NCBI RefSeq assembly: GCF_034258515.1
Contig: NZ_CP139438.1
Location: 558,001-622,000 of the forward strand
DNA: 64,000 nt
Source of the DNA: Pseudarthrobacter oxydans
GTDB taxonomy: Bacteria; Actinomycetota; Actinomycetes; Actinomycetales; Micrococcaceae
Reading direction: 5' to 3'
Both the position numbers and the translations under genes were made by a program. The notes beneath the pieces were generated by a model, which had not been told where the DNA came from, searched no databases, and saw only the letters and a list, made by a program, of their open reading frames with translations. This document shows, piece by piece, positions 24,984 through 34,074 of this stretch; position 1 is the stretch's first letter, and every line of letters starts with the position of its first letter.

Positions 24984-26174
24984 ATGCCAGTGCAGCCGCA
25001 AGGTCCCACCGACGCACTGCCCTTTCCTGACGCGGACCTGATGTACGTGGCGGACCTCCTGCCGCACCACGAACGCGAGAGGTTCCTCAGCGTCCGCGAA
25101 TTCCTGCAGGCACGGGTGCGCCAACAGTCCATCCAGTATTGGAACCGCGAAGAGTTCCCCTTCGGCCTGCTGGCGGAACTGGGCAGGCATGGCCTCGGCG
25201 CGCTTCAGGTGGACGGCAGTTCGGTTCTTTTCAAGGGCCTCATGTACGTGGAAATGGCCCGGGCGGATGTGTCCCTCTCGGCGCTGGCCGGGATCCACAA
25301 CGAACTGATCGTGGGCACCCTCAACGAGTTGGGCTCCCAGGAGCAGAAGCACCGCTGGCTGCCGGGACTGGAAGCCTTTACCAGCCTGGGGGCCTTTGCC
25401 CTGACGGAACCTGGCCATGGTTCCGACATCTCCGGAGGGCTGGAGACGTCCGCCAGGCTGGACGGCGATGAATGGATCCTGAACGGCGCCAAGCGCTGGA
25501 TCGGTGCAGGAACCATCGCAGACTTTGCCCTGGTGTGGGCCCGGGACATGGCAGACCAGCAGGTCAAGGCCTTCATTGTGGAGACGGACCGGCCCGGCTA
25601 TGCAGCCACCAAGATCTTCAACAAGATAGGCCTGCGGATCATGCAGAACGCAGACATCACCCTGCGCGACGTCCGCATCCCGGCTTCCAACCTGCTGCCC
25701 GGGGCCACCGACTTCGCCAAGGCGAACGACCTGCTCCGGGACTCCCGCGCTTGGGTGGGCTGGCAGGCCGCCGGAATCCAGCTTGCCGCGTTCGACGTTG
25801 CGCGGGCCTACTCGCTGAGCCGCCGGCAGTTCGGCCGGGAACTGGCGCGGTTCCAGCTGGTCCAGCAACAGCTCGCTGACATCCTGGGCAATGCCACCGC
25901 CTCGCTGGCACTCATGGTGCAGCTGGCCCGCATCCAGGAGGAGGGGAAGCTGGAGATGGCGCAGGCCGCCATGGCGAAGGCCACCACCACCAGGCTTGCC
26001 CGGGCATCGGTGGCCATGGGACGGTCCTTGCTGGGCGGCAACGGAATCAGTGCCGACTATGAGATGGGCAAGCTCTTCGGTGACGCTGAAATCCTCTACA
26101 CCTACGAGGGCAGCTACGAGATCAATTCCCTCATTGTGGGGCGTGCCGTCACCGGGAAGTCGGCCTTCGTCTAG
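24984..26174 (+). CDS. Acyl-CoA dehydrogenase, glutaryl-CoA dehydrogenase-like subfamily
   Basis: The 396-residue FAD enzyme has the FAD/substrate loop FALTEPGHGSD, RRQFGRELARFQLVQQQLAD and LGGNGISADYEMGK. The catalytic base fits Glu375 in YTYEGSYEINSLIVGRAVTG, a pattern of the glutaryl-CoA dehydrogenase branch. The exact acyl-CoA is unknown; branched-chain acyl-CoA would fit the nearby valine genes. The start ATG follows GGAGGGG. Its stop overlaps the convergent MerR gene by four bases. Confidence 0.92.
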   Translation: MPVQPQGPTDALPFPDADLMYVADLLPHHERERFLSVREFLQARVRQQSIQYWNREEFPFGLLAELGRHGLGALQVDGSSVLFKGLMYVEMARADVSLSALAGIHNELIVGTLNELGSQEQKHRWLPGLEAFTSLGAFALTEPGHGSDISGGLETSARLDGDEWILNGAKRWIGAGTIADFALVWARDMADQQVKAFIVETDRPGYAATKIFNKIGLRIMQNADITLRDVRIPASNLLPGATDFAKANDLLRDSRAWVGWQAAGIQLAAFDVARAYSLSRRQFGRELARFQLVQQQLADILGNATASLALMVQLARIQEEGKLEMAQAAMAKATTTRLARASVAMGRSLLGGNGISADYEMGKLFGDAEILYTYEGSYEINSLIVGRAVTGKSAFV

Positions 26175-26989
26175 CGGGCCCTCCTGTTTGGCGGCGCCGG
26201 GTCCTGGAGGTTCCTGTCGGCGTACACCAGCAGTGCGTCACGAACAAACGCCGCCCCTTCTTCACCCCCGTAATTGGCGGCGAACCTGGCATCGGCCACG
26301 TACATTTCCGCCAGTCCGCTCACGTACCCCTTGAGGTCCCCGCCTTGCCCGGCTGCGGGTGTCCCGGGAATGGCTGACAGCCATTCGACCTGCCGCCGGG
26401 CCAAGTCCTGGGCCTCAGCGCCATCCGGGGCGGCCCCTGAACCAGCCGCGGCGATCCAGTCGCCGCCGAGCTTTTCAGCAGCGGACTTCCACTCCTGTTT
26501 CCCCGCTGCATCCATGCCCCGCCACCAGGCATCGCTCTTTGCGTAGGCATCCTTGCCCCAGCGCTCCTCCACCTCGTCCTTGTACTGTGTGTGGTCAAAG
26601 CCGTCGAACATCTTTTCCGCCACCATCCCGCCTCCTCTTTTAATCGTTTCGATTGTTTGCCGGACGGACGCCATCTGCCGCGAAAGCCGATCCTGTTCCT
26701 GGCCCAGCCACTCCAGGTGGTGGCTGAGCGCTTCGACCGCGTCTGTCTGCCGGCGGAAGACTTCGGCAATGGCCGGCAGGCCCAGCCCAAGCTCCCGCAG
26801 GAGGAGGATCCGCTGCAGTTGCAGGAGGGCGGCGGCGTCGTAGTACCGGTAGCCGTTGCTGCCCACGCGGCTGGGCTTCAGCAGCCCAATGTCGCCGTAA
26901 TGGCGCAGCGTACGGCTGGTGGTTCCGGCCATCCTGGCGATGTCCTGGATGGCCCAGTCCGGGCCGGCCTTACCTTCCGCTGCATCCAT
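26171..26989 (-). CDS. TipA-like MerR-family transcriptional regulator
   Basis: The 272-residue protein has an N-terminal MerR helix-turn-helix (IQDIARMAGTTSRTLRHY, about residues 16-33) and a dimerisation coiled coil. Its C-terminal TipAS effector domain (about 140-265) includes RWGKDAYAKSDAWW and the YVADARFAANYGG end. TipAS domains bind thiopeptides or other drugs, often covalently. The canonical TipAS covalent Cys region is not obvious here, so the ligand may differ. The gene converges on the acyl-CoA dehydrogenase with a four-base overlap. Confidence 0.92.
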   Translation of the reverse strand: MDAAEGKAGPDWAIQDIARMAGTTSRTLRHYGDIGLLKPSRVGSNGYRYYDAAALLQLQRILLLRELGLGLPAIAEVFRRQTDAVEALSHHLEWLGQEQDRLSRQMASVRQTIETIKRGGGMVAEKMFDGFDHTQYKDEVEERWGKDAYAKSDAWWRGMDAAGKQEWKSAAEKLGGDWIAAAGSGAAPDGAEAQDLARRQVEWLSAIPGTPAAGQGGDLKGYVSGLAEMYVADARFAANYGGEEGAAFVRDALLVYADRNLQDPAPPNRRAR

Positions 26990-27022
26990 GCTTCGAGCGT
27001 AGGGGTTGACGCTGCGTCAAGG

Positions 27023-27448
27023 TCAAGCAGGTTGTTCGGGAAAACCATGGCCGCGCGGACGGTGCCGGGCTGACCGGTTCCGGGCCTGCGCCACAAGCCT
27101 CCTGAACGCGAAAATGAAGACTGCCTCGATGGCGAGCATCAGTCCCACGAGCAGCCATTGCCCGCGGGCGGCGAAAAAGATGCATCCGGTCAGGGCCAGG
27201 ATGGTCCCCAGCGCGAGGGTGTAGACGGCAAATCCGATGGCGACGCGTGCGCTACGCACACCGGTGCGGAAACCGAAGCCGAGGGGTTCCCCGCCGGGGT
27301 GCCCGGGAACGCGGTCAGGCACGGCCGGTCCCAGCCTGTCGAACTCCTCCCAGGGATCCTGGCCCTGGTCCTGTCCTATCACCCTCCAATTGTCCCAAAC
27401 CCCAGCCGGAATCGGGGGAGAAGCGACGGGGCTGACGTGGGGGAGCAA
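27023..27448 (-). CDS. Small two-helix membrane protein, start uncertain
   Basis: Two hydrophobic helices (VAIGFAVYTLALGTILALTG and GQWLLVGLMLAIEAVFIFAF) are followed by a basic tail. The N-terminal part is acidic and soluble. The frame opens at 27448, but a GTG at 27382 (119 residues) may be the real start; GGAGG directly abuts it, which is too close for a normal site. No family is recognised. Confidence 0.55.
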   Translation of the reverse strand: MLPHVSPVASPPIPAGVWDNWRVIGQDQGQDPWEEFDRLGPAVPDRVPGHPGGEPLGFGFRTGVRSARVAIGFAVYTLALGTILALTGCIFFAARGQWLLVGLMLAIEAVFIFAFRRLVAQARNRSARHRPRGHGFPEQPA

Positions 27449-27487
27449 AACAGCGGCCCCTCCAGCATGATGCTGAAGGGGCCGCTG
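27447..27487 (-). terminator. Rho-independent terminator of cspA
   Basis: A long inverted repeat (CAGCGGCCCC...GGGGCCGCTG) spans 27451-27487. It is followed on the minus strand by TTTTGCT. It lies about 45 bases after the cspA stop. Confidence 0.8.
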
Positions 27488-27531
27488 CCTGGTACAGGGT
27501 TTCCCCGGCAGAGCCGGAGGTCACCTAAGCC

Positions 27532-27735
27532 TTAGAGCGGGCGGATGTTCTCTGCCTGCGGGCCCTTGGGGCCCTGGGTCACATCGAATTCAACCTTCTG
27601 GTTCTCATCGAGTGAACGGTATCCGCTGCTGGCGATTGCCGAGTAGTGGGCGAAAACGTCAGCGGACCCGTCATCGGGGGCAATGAAGCCAAAACCCTTT
27701 TCGGCGTTGAACCATTTAACTGTGCCTGTTGCCAT
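27532..27735 (-). CDS. cspA: Cold shock protein
   Basis: The 67-residue CSD protein carries both RNA-binding motifs: KGFGFI (RNP1) and DVFAHYSAI (RNP2). It binds single-stranded RNA/DNA as a chaperone in the cytoplasm. The ATG at 27735 begins the conserved ATGTVKWFN and has GAAGGA upstream; the longer open frame adds 56 unrelated residues. A 5' untranslated region of about 130 bases separates it from the response-regulator gene. A strong terminator follows. Confidence 0.97.
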   Translation of the reverse strand: MATGTVKWFNAEKGFGFIAPDDGSADVFAHYSAIASSGYRSLDENQKVEFDVTQGPKGPQAENIRPL

Positions 27736-27868
27736 GGCTGCATTCCTTCGTGTGACTCTGATTCTCTCCCCGGGCAATAAGCCCGAAGTGCGCGGAGAAC
27801 GTCCCCCGCAGTCCCCAACGTACGGGGCGGAAGCCGCGCTTGCAAGGGTTGGGCAACATTTGGCGAGG

Positions 27869-28495
27869 TCAACGCATGCCTTCGCGTCGGATGGCGGTGG
27901 CAATTGCGGCCGCTCTGGTGTCCACCCCGAGCTTGGCGTAGATGTGGGCCAGGTGCGTCTTCACCGTGGCTTCCGAGATAAAAAGGCGCCGGCCGAGTTC
28001 GCGGTTGCTCAGTCCCTCCGTGAGGAGGCTCAGCAGTTCGGCCTCCCGGGGAGTGAGGATTTCCTCCGGATTGCGCAGTTGCTGGAACAGCCGCGACGCC
28101 ACGGGCGGGCTCATGACGCTCTTGCCCTGGACCGCTCCCCGGATGGCAGCGAAGATTTCCTCCGGAGCTGCATCCTTCAGCAGGTATCCCATGGCGCCGG
28201 CATCGACTGCCCGCACAATATCCGCGTCGGAGTCGTACGTGGTGAACACGAGGATCGCCTGGCCACTGTTGCGTTTGCGGATCTTCCTGATGGCCTCGAT
28301 CCCGTCCATGCCGGAACCCATGGCGAGGTCCATGACCACCACGGCCGGGGAGTGCTCCTGCACCCGCTCCACCGCTTCTTCCCCGGATGCTGCCTCTCCG
28401 ATCACCTGCAGGTCGGGCTGCGTCCCCAGGAGGGCCCGCAGCCCGCTCCTCACCACCAGGTGGTCGTCCACCAGCAGGACGGTGATCGCGCTCAT
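27869..28495 (-). CDS. NarL/FixJ-type response regulator (SenR-like)
   Basis: The 208-residue protein has a receiver domain with acidic pocket Asp10-Asp11 and phospho-acceptor Asp56 ([10 protein letters not shown]). It also has the conserved Lys in [11 protein letters not shown] and a C-terminal LuxR helix-turn-helix ([20 protein letters not shown]). It overlaps the kinase gene by four bases, so the two are co-expressed. Because a secreted HbpS/GlcG-like gene is divergent from the kinase, this resembles the Streptomyces SenS/SenR/HbpS haem-redox system. The regulon is unknown. Confidence 0.93.
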   Translation of the reverse strand: MSAITVLLVDDHLVVRSGLRALLGTQPDLQVIGEAASGEEAVERVQEHSPAVVVMDLAMGSGMDGIEAIRKIRKRNSGQAILVFTTYDSDADIVRAVDAGAMGYLLKDAAPEEIFAAIRGAVQGKSVMSPPVASRLFQQLRNPEEILTPREAELLSLLTEGLSNRELGRRLFISEATVKTHLAHIYAKLGVDTRAAAIATAIRREGMR

Positions 28496-29778
28496 GCCGG
28501 TGCCCCTGCAGTGTCCGCAGTGCCCTGTCCGGCGGAGGGCAAAGGCAACTGGGCGGCCACGATGGTCCCTTCCCCGGGCGCGCTTTGCACCGAAAGAACG
28601 CCGCCCAGCTGCTCCACCCGTTGCCGCATGGCCCGCAGCCCATAACCGCCGGCGTCCGACGGCGGTGCTGCCGCCGCCGGGTCGAAGCCTGCGCCGTCGT
28701 CGTAAATGTCCAGGGTGACCGCCTCCGGAAGGAAGCCGAGGGTCACGGCGGCTGCGCCCGCGGAGGCGTGCAGCCGGATGTTGGAGGCGGCGCTCTGCAC
28801 TACCCGCAGCAGCGCGTGGCGGACCTCCGGGGACACAGGACGTGGCTCCCCGGTGACGAGGAGCCTGGCCTCCGGAACATATTGCCGTGCCGCGAGGAGC
28901 AGGGCTTCGGGCAGCGGGGACGCGTCCAGGCCCGGGGACGCGAGCTCGTGCACCAGGCTGCGGGTTTCGGACAGGTTGCCCCGCAGCAGCGCAGTGGCTT
29001 CGCGGAGATCCCGCCGCGCCGCGTCACTTGGCCAGGCCCGCCCTGCGGCCTCGAGAAGGAGCAGGCTGCTGGCCAACCCCTGGGTGACGGTGTCGTGGAT
29101 TTCCCGGGAGACCCGTTCCCGCTCGGCGATGGTGCCCGCGCGCCGCTCGCTCGCCGCCAGCTGTTCCTGGGCCAGTGAAACCTCGGCGTGAAGGCGGCGC
29201 TGCTCCTCGGCGTCGTGCTGGATCCGGTCATAGATGAGCGTCAGCATGGCGCCCACGGCCAGCGGGCCGAGGAGCATGGCCAGGTCCGTGCCGCCGCTCA
29301 TCCGGAACAGGCCGGCAGCGGTGGCAGCGGCCGTGATTCCAGCCGCGGCGTACGCCGCGGCGCCGGCCAGGGCGTAGCGGCTGAGGAAGAAGAGCGCAAA
29401 CGAGCACCAGGCAAAGCTCGGAGCTGCAACCACCAGGACTGCCCAGACTGCCACCAGGGCGAACATCCATGGAGCCCCGGGGTGCCCGCGCCGGGCCAGC
29501 ACGGCCACGACGGCGTACAACAGGCAGGCGACGGCGGCCAGTCCGAGGACCATCAGGTTGTCCGCCGGGCTGTGCCGCATCACGTAGCGGACCAGCGACG
29601 CCACCAGCAGCAGCGCGAAGCCAAGATGAACGGCCAAGCCGATGCCGGCCAGGGACGCCCGGCCCGGCAGGCCGCCTGCGGACGGTACAGCGGACGGGGT
29701 GCTGGACCGGACCAGGGAGGGTGGTTGGCTCCCTGCGGAGGCCTCGGCCGGGGATGGAACGGACGCTCGGGTGGGCAT
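28492..29778 (-). CDS. Sensor histidine kinase, NarX/DesK class (SenS-like)
   Basis: The 428-residue kinase has five or six membrane helices in residues about 42-182, with little extracytoplasmic loop. A coiled coil follows, then a HisKA_3 domain with His228 in ERERVSREIHDTVTQGL. The ATPase domain has DDGAGFDP and GGYGLRAMRQRVEQLGG. The ATG at 29778 was chosen because it starts the protein-like composition. The open frame upstream (to 31245) is antisense over the HbpS-like and ankyrin genes. Short loops suggest sensing through a partner. Confidence 0.9.
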   Translation of the reverse strand: MPTRASVPSPAEASAGSQPPSLVRSSTPSAVPSAGGLPGRASLAGIGLAVHLGFALLLVASLVRYVMRHSPADNLMVLGLAAVACLLYAVVAVLARRGHPGAPWMFALVAVWAVLVVAAPSFAWCSFALFFLSRYALAGAAAYAAAGITAAATAAGLFRMSGGTDLAMLLGPLAVGAMLTLIYDRIQHDAEEQRRLHAEVSLAQEQLAASERRAGTIAERERVSREIHDTVTQGLASSLLLLEAAGRAWPSDAARRDLREATALLRGNLSETRSLVHELASPGLDASPLPEALLLAARQYVPEARLLVTGEPRPVSPEVRHALLRVVQSAASNIRLHASAGAAAVTLGFLPEAVTLDIYDDGAGFDPAAAAPPSDAGGYGLRAMRQRVEQLGGVLSVQSAPGEGTIVAAQLPLPSAGQGTADTAGAPA

Positions 29779-29979
29779 GGGGATTCCGGTTCGGGATGGA
29801 AGGAACGGTATCCACCATGTTATTGCCCGGGTCCCTGCGGCGTCTCTCCGCCTTTTGGCTGATACGGCTGGCTTTATGGAGCAGCGGTAAGCAGCCGAAG
29901 GCCCGATGGCAGGAGGCATCCGGGGCGGAAGGATGGAAAACGTACCCGCTTCAAGCGATGGCCGACCAAAGGAAACACC

Positions 29980-30549
29980 ATGAAAAAGTCCACAAAAGTA
30001 GTCGCCGCGGCAGCCGCCGGCGCCCTTGCCCTGACCGCCGGGGTGACGGCTGCCGCGAATGCGGGCGCCGGGCCTGCCCCGTCGGCCGTCCCCGCCGTTG
30101 ACATCCAGCCTGCGCCCGCCAACGTGGTGCAGCAGAACCGCATTTCGGTGGGCGCCTCGGCCAAGGCTGTCCAGGCCGCGCTGGCTAAGTGCCAGGCGGA
30201 CAACCTGCCGTTCGTGACTGTGGCGGTGGTGGACCGCTTCGGGACCGTACAGGCACTCCTGCGGGGCGACAATGCGGCCGAACACACGATTGAGGCCGCC
30301 CGGGAGAAGGCCTACACGGCGGCAGCCTTCGGGACCCCCACCAGCGAGCTCGCCAAGCGGATCAACGGAACGGGCCCCAGCATCGCGGACCTTCCGGGCA
30401 CGCTCTTCCTGGCCGGCGGCCTCCCGCTGAAGGTCAACGGTGTTTCGGTGGCCGGCATCGGCGTCGGCGGCGCTCCGGACGGTGCCCTGGATGAAGCCTG
30501 TGCTGCAGCCGGCGCTGATGCCATCGCTGCCGCTGCTGCCGGCCAGTAG
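29980..30549 (+). CDS. Secreted HbpS/GlcG-family haem-binding-like protein
   Basis: The 189-residue protein has a Sec signal peptide (about residues 1-30) and one GlcG/HbpS domain, marked by PFVTVAVVDRFGTVQALLRGD, GTLFLAGGLPLKV and GIGVGGAPDGALDEACAAAG. HbpS of Streptomyces binds haem outside the cell and controls the SenS kinase. Here the gene is divergent from a SenS/SenR-like pair, which fits that role. AAAGGAAACACC precedes the ATG. The domain could instead be a simple carrier or enzyme of small molecules. Confidence 0.88.
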   Translation: MKKSTKVVAAAAAGALALTAGVTAAANAGAGPAPSAVPAVDIQPAPANVVQQNRISVGASAKAVQAALAKCQADNLPFVTVAVVDRFGTVQALLRGDNAAEHTIEAAREKAYTAAAFGTPTSELAKRINGTGPSIADLPGTLFLAGGLPLKVNGVSVAGIGVGGAPDGALDEACAAAGADAIAAAAAGQ

Positions 30550-30564
30550 GCTGGGCGGCGCGGA

Positions 30565-31254
30565 ATGATGCCGGTTTTGAGGTCCGGGGCGCTTGGCCTG
30601 GTCCTTTCCCTGGCCTTGTCCATGACGGCGTGCCAGGCGGGGCCGAAGGAGGCCCGCCCGCCGCAGGCTGCTCCGCCGTCGTCCCCTGGAAGCACGAAAG
30701 GGGGGCCTCCTGCAACGGCGCCTGCCGCGCCTCCCCCGCCGGCCCTGTCCGCCGGGGAACAGGCGCAACTCGACCAGGACCTCGTCACTGCTGCCAAGGC
30801 CAACGACGTCCCGTTGGTCAGGGAGCTGATTCGCCGCGGCGGGAACGTCAACGCCAAGGACGCACTCCAGGACTCGGCTTTCCTGTACGCGGGCGCCGAA
30901 GGATTCAACGAGGTGCTCGGATTGACGCTGGCGGCCGGAGCCGACGTCGCCAGCACCAACCGTTACGGCGGCACCGCACTGATCCCGGCCAGCGAGCACG
31001 GCCACGTGGACACTGTCCGGATCCTGATCGACGCCGGCGTGCCTGTCAACCACGTCAACAACCTGGGCTGGACCGCCATGCAGGAGGCCATCCTGCTGAA
31101 CAGCGGCGGTCCCCGCCAGCAGGAGGTGGTCAGGCTTCTCCTTGCAGCCGGCGCCGACCCGGAAATCCGCGATCCGGAGGGCAGGACCGCCCTCCAGAAT
31201 GCCGAACGCCTGGGCTTTACGGAGATCGCCAACCTGCTCCGTCACCGCGGCTAG
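30565..31254 (+). CDS. Ankyrin-repeat lipoprotein
   Basis: The 229-residue protein has a lipoprotein signal with Cys23 (SMTAC), a Pro/Gly/Ala-rich spacer and three or four ankyrin repeats from about residue 70. Examples are NDVPLVRELIRRGGNVNAKD and HGHVDTVRILIDAGVPVNHV. It is 15 bases downstream of the HbpS-like gene and probably co-transcribed. Ankyrin proteins placed next to catalases support oxidative-stress resistance in other bacteria, so a stress role is possible, but this is inference from context. Confidence 0.85.
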   Translation: MMPVLRSGALGLVLSLALSMTACQAGPKEARPPQAAPPSSPGSTKGGPPATAPAAPPPPALSAGEQAQLDQDLVTAAKANDVPLVRELIRRGGNVNAKDALQDSAFLYAGAEGFNEVLGLTLAAGADVASTNRYGGTALIPASEHGHVDTVRILIDAGVPVNHVNNLGWTAMQEAILLNSGGPRQQEVVRLLLAAGADPEIRDPEGRTALQNAERLGFTEIANLLRHRG

Positions 31255-31258
31255 GAGT

Positions 31259-32449
31259 TCAGGCGGCCTCGAGCACGCTGACGTAGTTGGCGATGCCCAC
31301 GCCGCCCATGTTCTGGACGGCAGCCCGGCGGGGGGCGGCGAGCTGCATGTCGCCCGCGGTCCCCGTGAGCTGCATGGCGGCGATGACGTGCTGGGAGACT
31401 CCGGTTGCGCCCACGGGGTGGCCCTTCGCCTTGAGGCCGCCAGAGACGTTGACGGGCAGCTTGCCGTCCCTGTACACCCAGCCTTCTTCGATGGCCCGGG
31501 CGCCCTGGCCGGGCTCCGTCAGGCCCATGGCCTCGTACATCAGCAGTTCGGCGATGGTGAAGCAGTCATGGACTTCGGCGAAGTCCAGGTCCGCCAGCCC
31601 GACGCCGGCCATCGCCAGCGCGCGCTGCCACGAGGCGCGGGTGGCCTCGAAGGCCACGGGGTCACGGCGGGCCGCGGGGAAGAAATCGTTCGCGTGGCCA
31701 AAGCCTGCGAGCCGCACGGGCGCAGTGGCACCGCCGGTTGCGGAGGTTGACAGCACGACGGCGGCGGCACCGTCCGAGACGGGGGAACAGTCCGTGCGGC
31801 GCAGGGGATCGGCCACCATGGGGTTCTTGTCCGAGACGGTGCGGCAGAAGTCCTCGCCGAGGTCCTTGCGGAGCTGGGCATAGGGATTGTCCACGCCGTT
31901 GCGGTGGTTCTTGGCGGCGATACTGCCCAGGACGTCGCCCAGTTTCCCGTCGCCGTACCGCTTCCCGTAGTGCTTGGCCACCTCGGCGAAGAGCCCGGTG
32001 AATCCAGTGGTGGACGCCTTGCCGGCCATGTCATAGTCGGCGCCCAGCAGACCCGCCCCCACAACTTCGGCGCCCGCGTGGGTCATCTTCTCCGCGCCGA
32101 TCACCAGCACGGTCTTGGCCGTGCCCGCCAGCAGCGACTTGGTGCCCTGCTGGAAGGCAGCGGAACCAGAGGCGCAGGCGTTCTCCACGCGCGTGGCGGG
32201 GACGTTCGCCAGGTCGGGGGAGACCTGCAGCGCCAGCGACGACGGGAACGCCAGCGGCATCATGCCGGAGTTGAACTGCCCGAGGTAAATCTCGTCGATC
32301 TGGCCGGGCTCGATGCCGGCATTGCTGATGGCTTCGGCGGACACCTGGACGATCAGGGATTCCAGGGTCTCGTCCGTCAGTTTGCCGAATCGGCTGTGGC
32401 CCCAGCCCGTGAGCAGGACATCCTTGCCGAACTGTTCCTTGAGGCTCAT
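31259..32449 (-). CDS. Thiolase (acetyl-CoA acetyltransferase family)
   Basis: The 396-residue protein has the thiolase active-site Cys in [16 protein letters not shown]. It also has the HD-E and G-G motifs ([33 protein letters not shown]). The fold matches the SCP2-type or type II branch rather than PcaF. It probably cleaves or forms acetoacetyl-CoA-like substrates produced by the adjacent CoA-transferase. The C-terminal thiolase Cys motif seems replaced by [10 protein letters not shown], as in SCP2-like members. It overlaps the transferase B gene by four bases. Confidence 0.88.
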   Translation of the reverse strand: MSLKEQFGKDVLLTGWGHSRFGKLTDETLESLIVQVSAEAISNAGIEPGQIDEIYLGQFNSGMMPLAFPSSLALQVSPDLANVPATRVENACASGSAAFQQGTKSLLAGTAKTVLVIGAEKMTHAGAEVVGAGLLGADYDMAGKASTTGFTGLFAEVAKHYGKRYGDGKLGDVLGSIAAKNHRNGVDNPYAQLRKDLGEDFCRTVSDKNPMVADPLRRTDCSPVSDGAAAVVLSTSATGGATAPVRLAGFGHANDFFPAARRDPVAFEATRASWQRALAMAGVGLADLDFAEVHDCFTIAELLMYEAMGLTEPGQGARAIEEGWVYRDGKLPVNVSGGLKAKGHPVGATGVSQHVIAAMQLTGTAGDMQLAAPRRAAVQNMGGVGIANYVSVLEAA

Positions 32450-33135
32450 GCTGAAGCTCCTTCCAGGGCTGTTTCTTCCAATGCGACAGCGAACTCCGCT
32501 TCCGTCTTTTCGCGGATCTCCTCCACGGTGACCCCCGGCGCGAGGCGGGTCAGCGTGAGCTGCCGGCCGCCTCCTGGTGCCTGCCCGTTCTTCACAAGGT
32601 CAAACACTGCGAGGTCGCTGATGATCCGGTCCACCACGCCGAGGCCGGTCAGTGGAAGCGTGCACTCCCGCACGATCTTGGCCGAACCGTCTTTGGCGTT
32701 GTGTTCGGTGAGGACCACCACCCGCGGCGTACCGGCCACCAGGTCCATGGCCCCGCCCATGCCCTTGACCATCTTGCCGGGGATGGTCCAGTTGGCGAGG
32801 TCGCCGCTGCCGGAAACCTGCATGGCGCCGAGGATGGCGACCTTCACGTGGCCGCCGCGGATCATGCCGAAGGAGGTGGCGGAATCGAAAATGCTTCCGC
32901 CCGGCAATACGGTGACAGTCTGCTTGCCCGCATTGATGAGGTCGGCGTCCTCTTCGCCCTCGTACGGGAACGGTCCCATGCCCAGCAGCCCGTTTTCGCT
33001 CTGCAGCACCACCCGCACGCCCTCGGGCAGGTTGTTGGCCACCAGCGTGGGGATGCCGATGCCCAGGTTGACGTAGTCGCCGTCGTTCAGTTCTTCGGCT
33101 GCGATGGCAGCCATTTCATCCCTGGTCCAAGCCAT
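32446..33135 (-). CDS. 3-oxoacid CoA-transferase, subunit B
   Basis: The 229-residue subunit contains the conserved catalytic Glu region [15 protein letters not shown] and the start [19 protein letters not shown]. It is the beta subunit of a succinyl-CoA:acetoacetate or 3-oxoadipate-type transferase. The start is 29 bases after the subunit A stop. Which acid is activated (acetoacetate or 3-oxoadipate) cannot be decided from sequence. The thiolase downstream fits ketone body or aromatic acid catabolism. Confidence 0.92.
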   Translation of the reverse strand: MAWTRDEMAAIAAEELNDGDYVNLGIGIPTLVANNLPEGVRVVLQSENGLLGMGPFPYEGEEDADLINAGKQTVTVLPGGSIFDSATSFGMIRGGHVKVAILGAMQVSGSGDLANWTIPGKMVKGMGGAMDLVAGTPRVVVLTEHNAKDGSAKIVRECTLPLTGLGVVDRIISDLAVFDLVKNGQAPGGGRQLTLTRLAPGVTVEEIREKTEAEFAVALEETALEGASA

Positions 33136-33164
33136 GATGATGTACTCCTCGGTGGGTTCGGTTT

Positions 33165-33896
33165 TCAGACGGCCAGTGGTTCGGCAGCTACGGACATGAC
33201 GCGCGGCCGGACGGTCCGCTGCTCGATGTCCTTGATCCGGCTGCTGGCCTGGACAAGCCGCTGGACGTACACGCCGGGCGTGACGATGTGGTTGGGGTCC
33301 AGTGCGCCTGGTTCAACGATGACTTCCGCCTCCGCGATGGTCAGCAGCCCTGCCGTTGCAATGACGGGGTTGAAGTTGCGGGCGGTGTAGCGGTACGTGA
33401 GGTTACCGTCCGTGTCCGCGGTGTGCGCGTGGACAAGCGCGACGTCGGCCCGGATGGCCCGCTCCTGGACGTATGTTTCGCCGTCGAACACCTCGTGCGG
33501 CTTGCCTTCGGCAACCAGGGTTCCCACGCCGGTCCTGGTGTAGAAAGCAGGGATGCCGGCGCCGCCTGCGCGCAGACGCTCGGCCAGGGTTCCCTGCGGC
33601 GTGAACTCAACCTCAAGCCGTCCGGCCAGGTACTGCTCCGCAAAGAGCTTGTTTTCGCCCACATAGCTTGCGATGACCTTGCGGACCTGGCCGGCCTCGA
33701 TCAGGATGCCCAGGCCCTTGCCGTCCACACCCATGTTGTTCGAGACCACCGTCAGGTCCTTCACCCCGGAATCGCGCACCGCTGCAATCAGGTCTGCGGG
33801 TATGCCGCTGAGGCCGAATCCGCCCACAGCCAGGGTTATGCCGTCCCGCAGGCCCCCTTCCAGTGCGGCGGCGGCAGTTGGCTGGAGTTTGGTCAT
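33165..33896 (-). CDS. 3-oxoacid CoA-transferase, subunit A
   Basis: The 243-residue subunit has the family start [19 protein letters not shown], the [19 protein letters not shown] loop and the end [18 protein letters not shown]. It pairs with subunit B in transferring CoA from succinyl-CoA to a 3-oxoacid. It is first in the minus-strand operon A-B-thiolase and divergent from the IclR regulator across 178 bases that carry three matching operators. Confidence 0.93.
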   Translation of the reverse strand: MTKLQPTAAAALEGGLRDGITLAVGGFGLSGIPADLIAAVRDSGVKDLTVVSNNMGVDGKGLGILIEAGQVRKVIASYVGENKLFAEQYLAGRLEVEFTPQGTLAERLRAGGAGIPAFYTRTGVGTLVAEGKPHEVFDGETYVQERAIRADVALVHAHTADTDGNLTYRYTARNFNPVIATAGLLTIAEAEVIVEPGALDPNHIVTPGVYVQRLVQASSRIKDIEQRTVRPRVMSVAAEPLAV

Positions 33897-33926
33897 GGCG
33901 TCTCCTCATTGAGTGTCCTGCAGTCA

Positions 33927-33939
33927 TCCACTTTGTGGA
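33927..33939. promoter_or_regulatory. IclR-type operator, copy 1
   Basis: TCCACTTTGTGGA is a perfect palindrome with a 3-base centre. It lies about 31 bases upstream of the CoA-transferase A start. It matches two more sites at 34017 and 34047. Confidence 0.7.
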
Positions 33940-34016
33940 CAGTTGGTCTGGAAAGGGACAGTACGGGCAGTCTTTGGGGGTGTCAAGGCGGTCGCAGCAT
34001 GCCGAAACTAGCCCGT

Positions 34017-34029
34017 TCTACAGTGTGGA
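34017..34029. promoter_or_regulatory. IclR-type operator, copy 2
   Basis: TCTACAGTGTGGA keeps the TCYAC-N3-GTGGA pattern with one changed base. It is 90 bases from copy 1 and 30 bases from copy 3. Confidence 0.6.
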
Positions 34030-34046
34030 CGGTACGCTAATCACAA

Positions 34047-34059
34047 TCCACATTATGGA
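34047..34059. promoter_or_regulatory. IclR-type operator, copy 3
   Basis: TCCACATTATGGA is the third copy, 15 bases before the iclR start codon, which suggests autoregulation. The spacing of 30 bases to copy 2 is about three helical turns. Confidence 0.65.
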
Positions 34060-34074
34060 CATCAAAGGAGTGAA

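Noticed and set aside
29779..31245. Minus-strand extension of the kinase frame over the HbpS-like and ankyrin genes
   Set aside because: The extension is antisense to two good genes and is not kinase-like; the real start is near 29778.
31259..32449. pcaF identity for the thiolase
   Set aside because: The N-terminus does not match the PcaF pattern, and the protein resembles SCP2-type or general acetyl-CoA acetyltransferases, so 3-oxoadipate specificity is not claimed.
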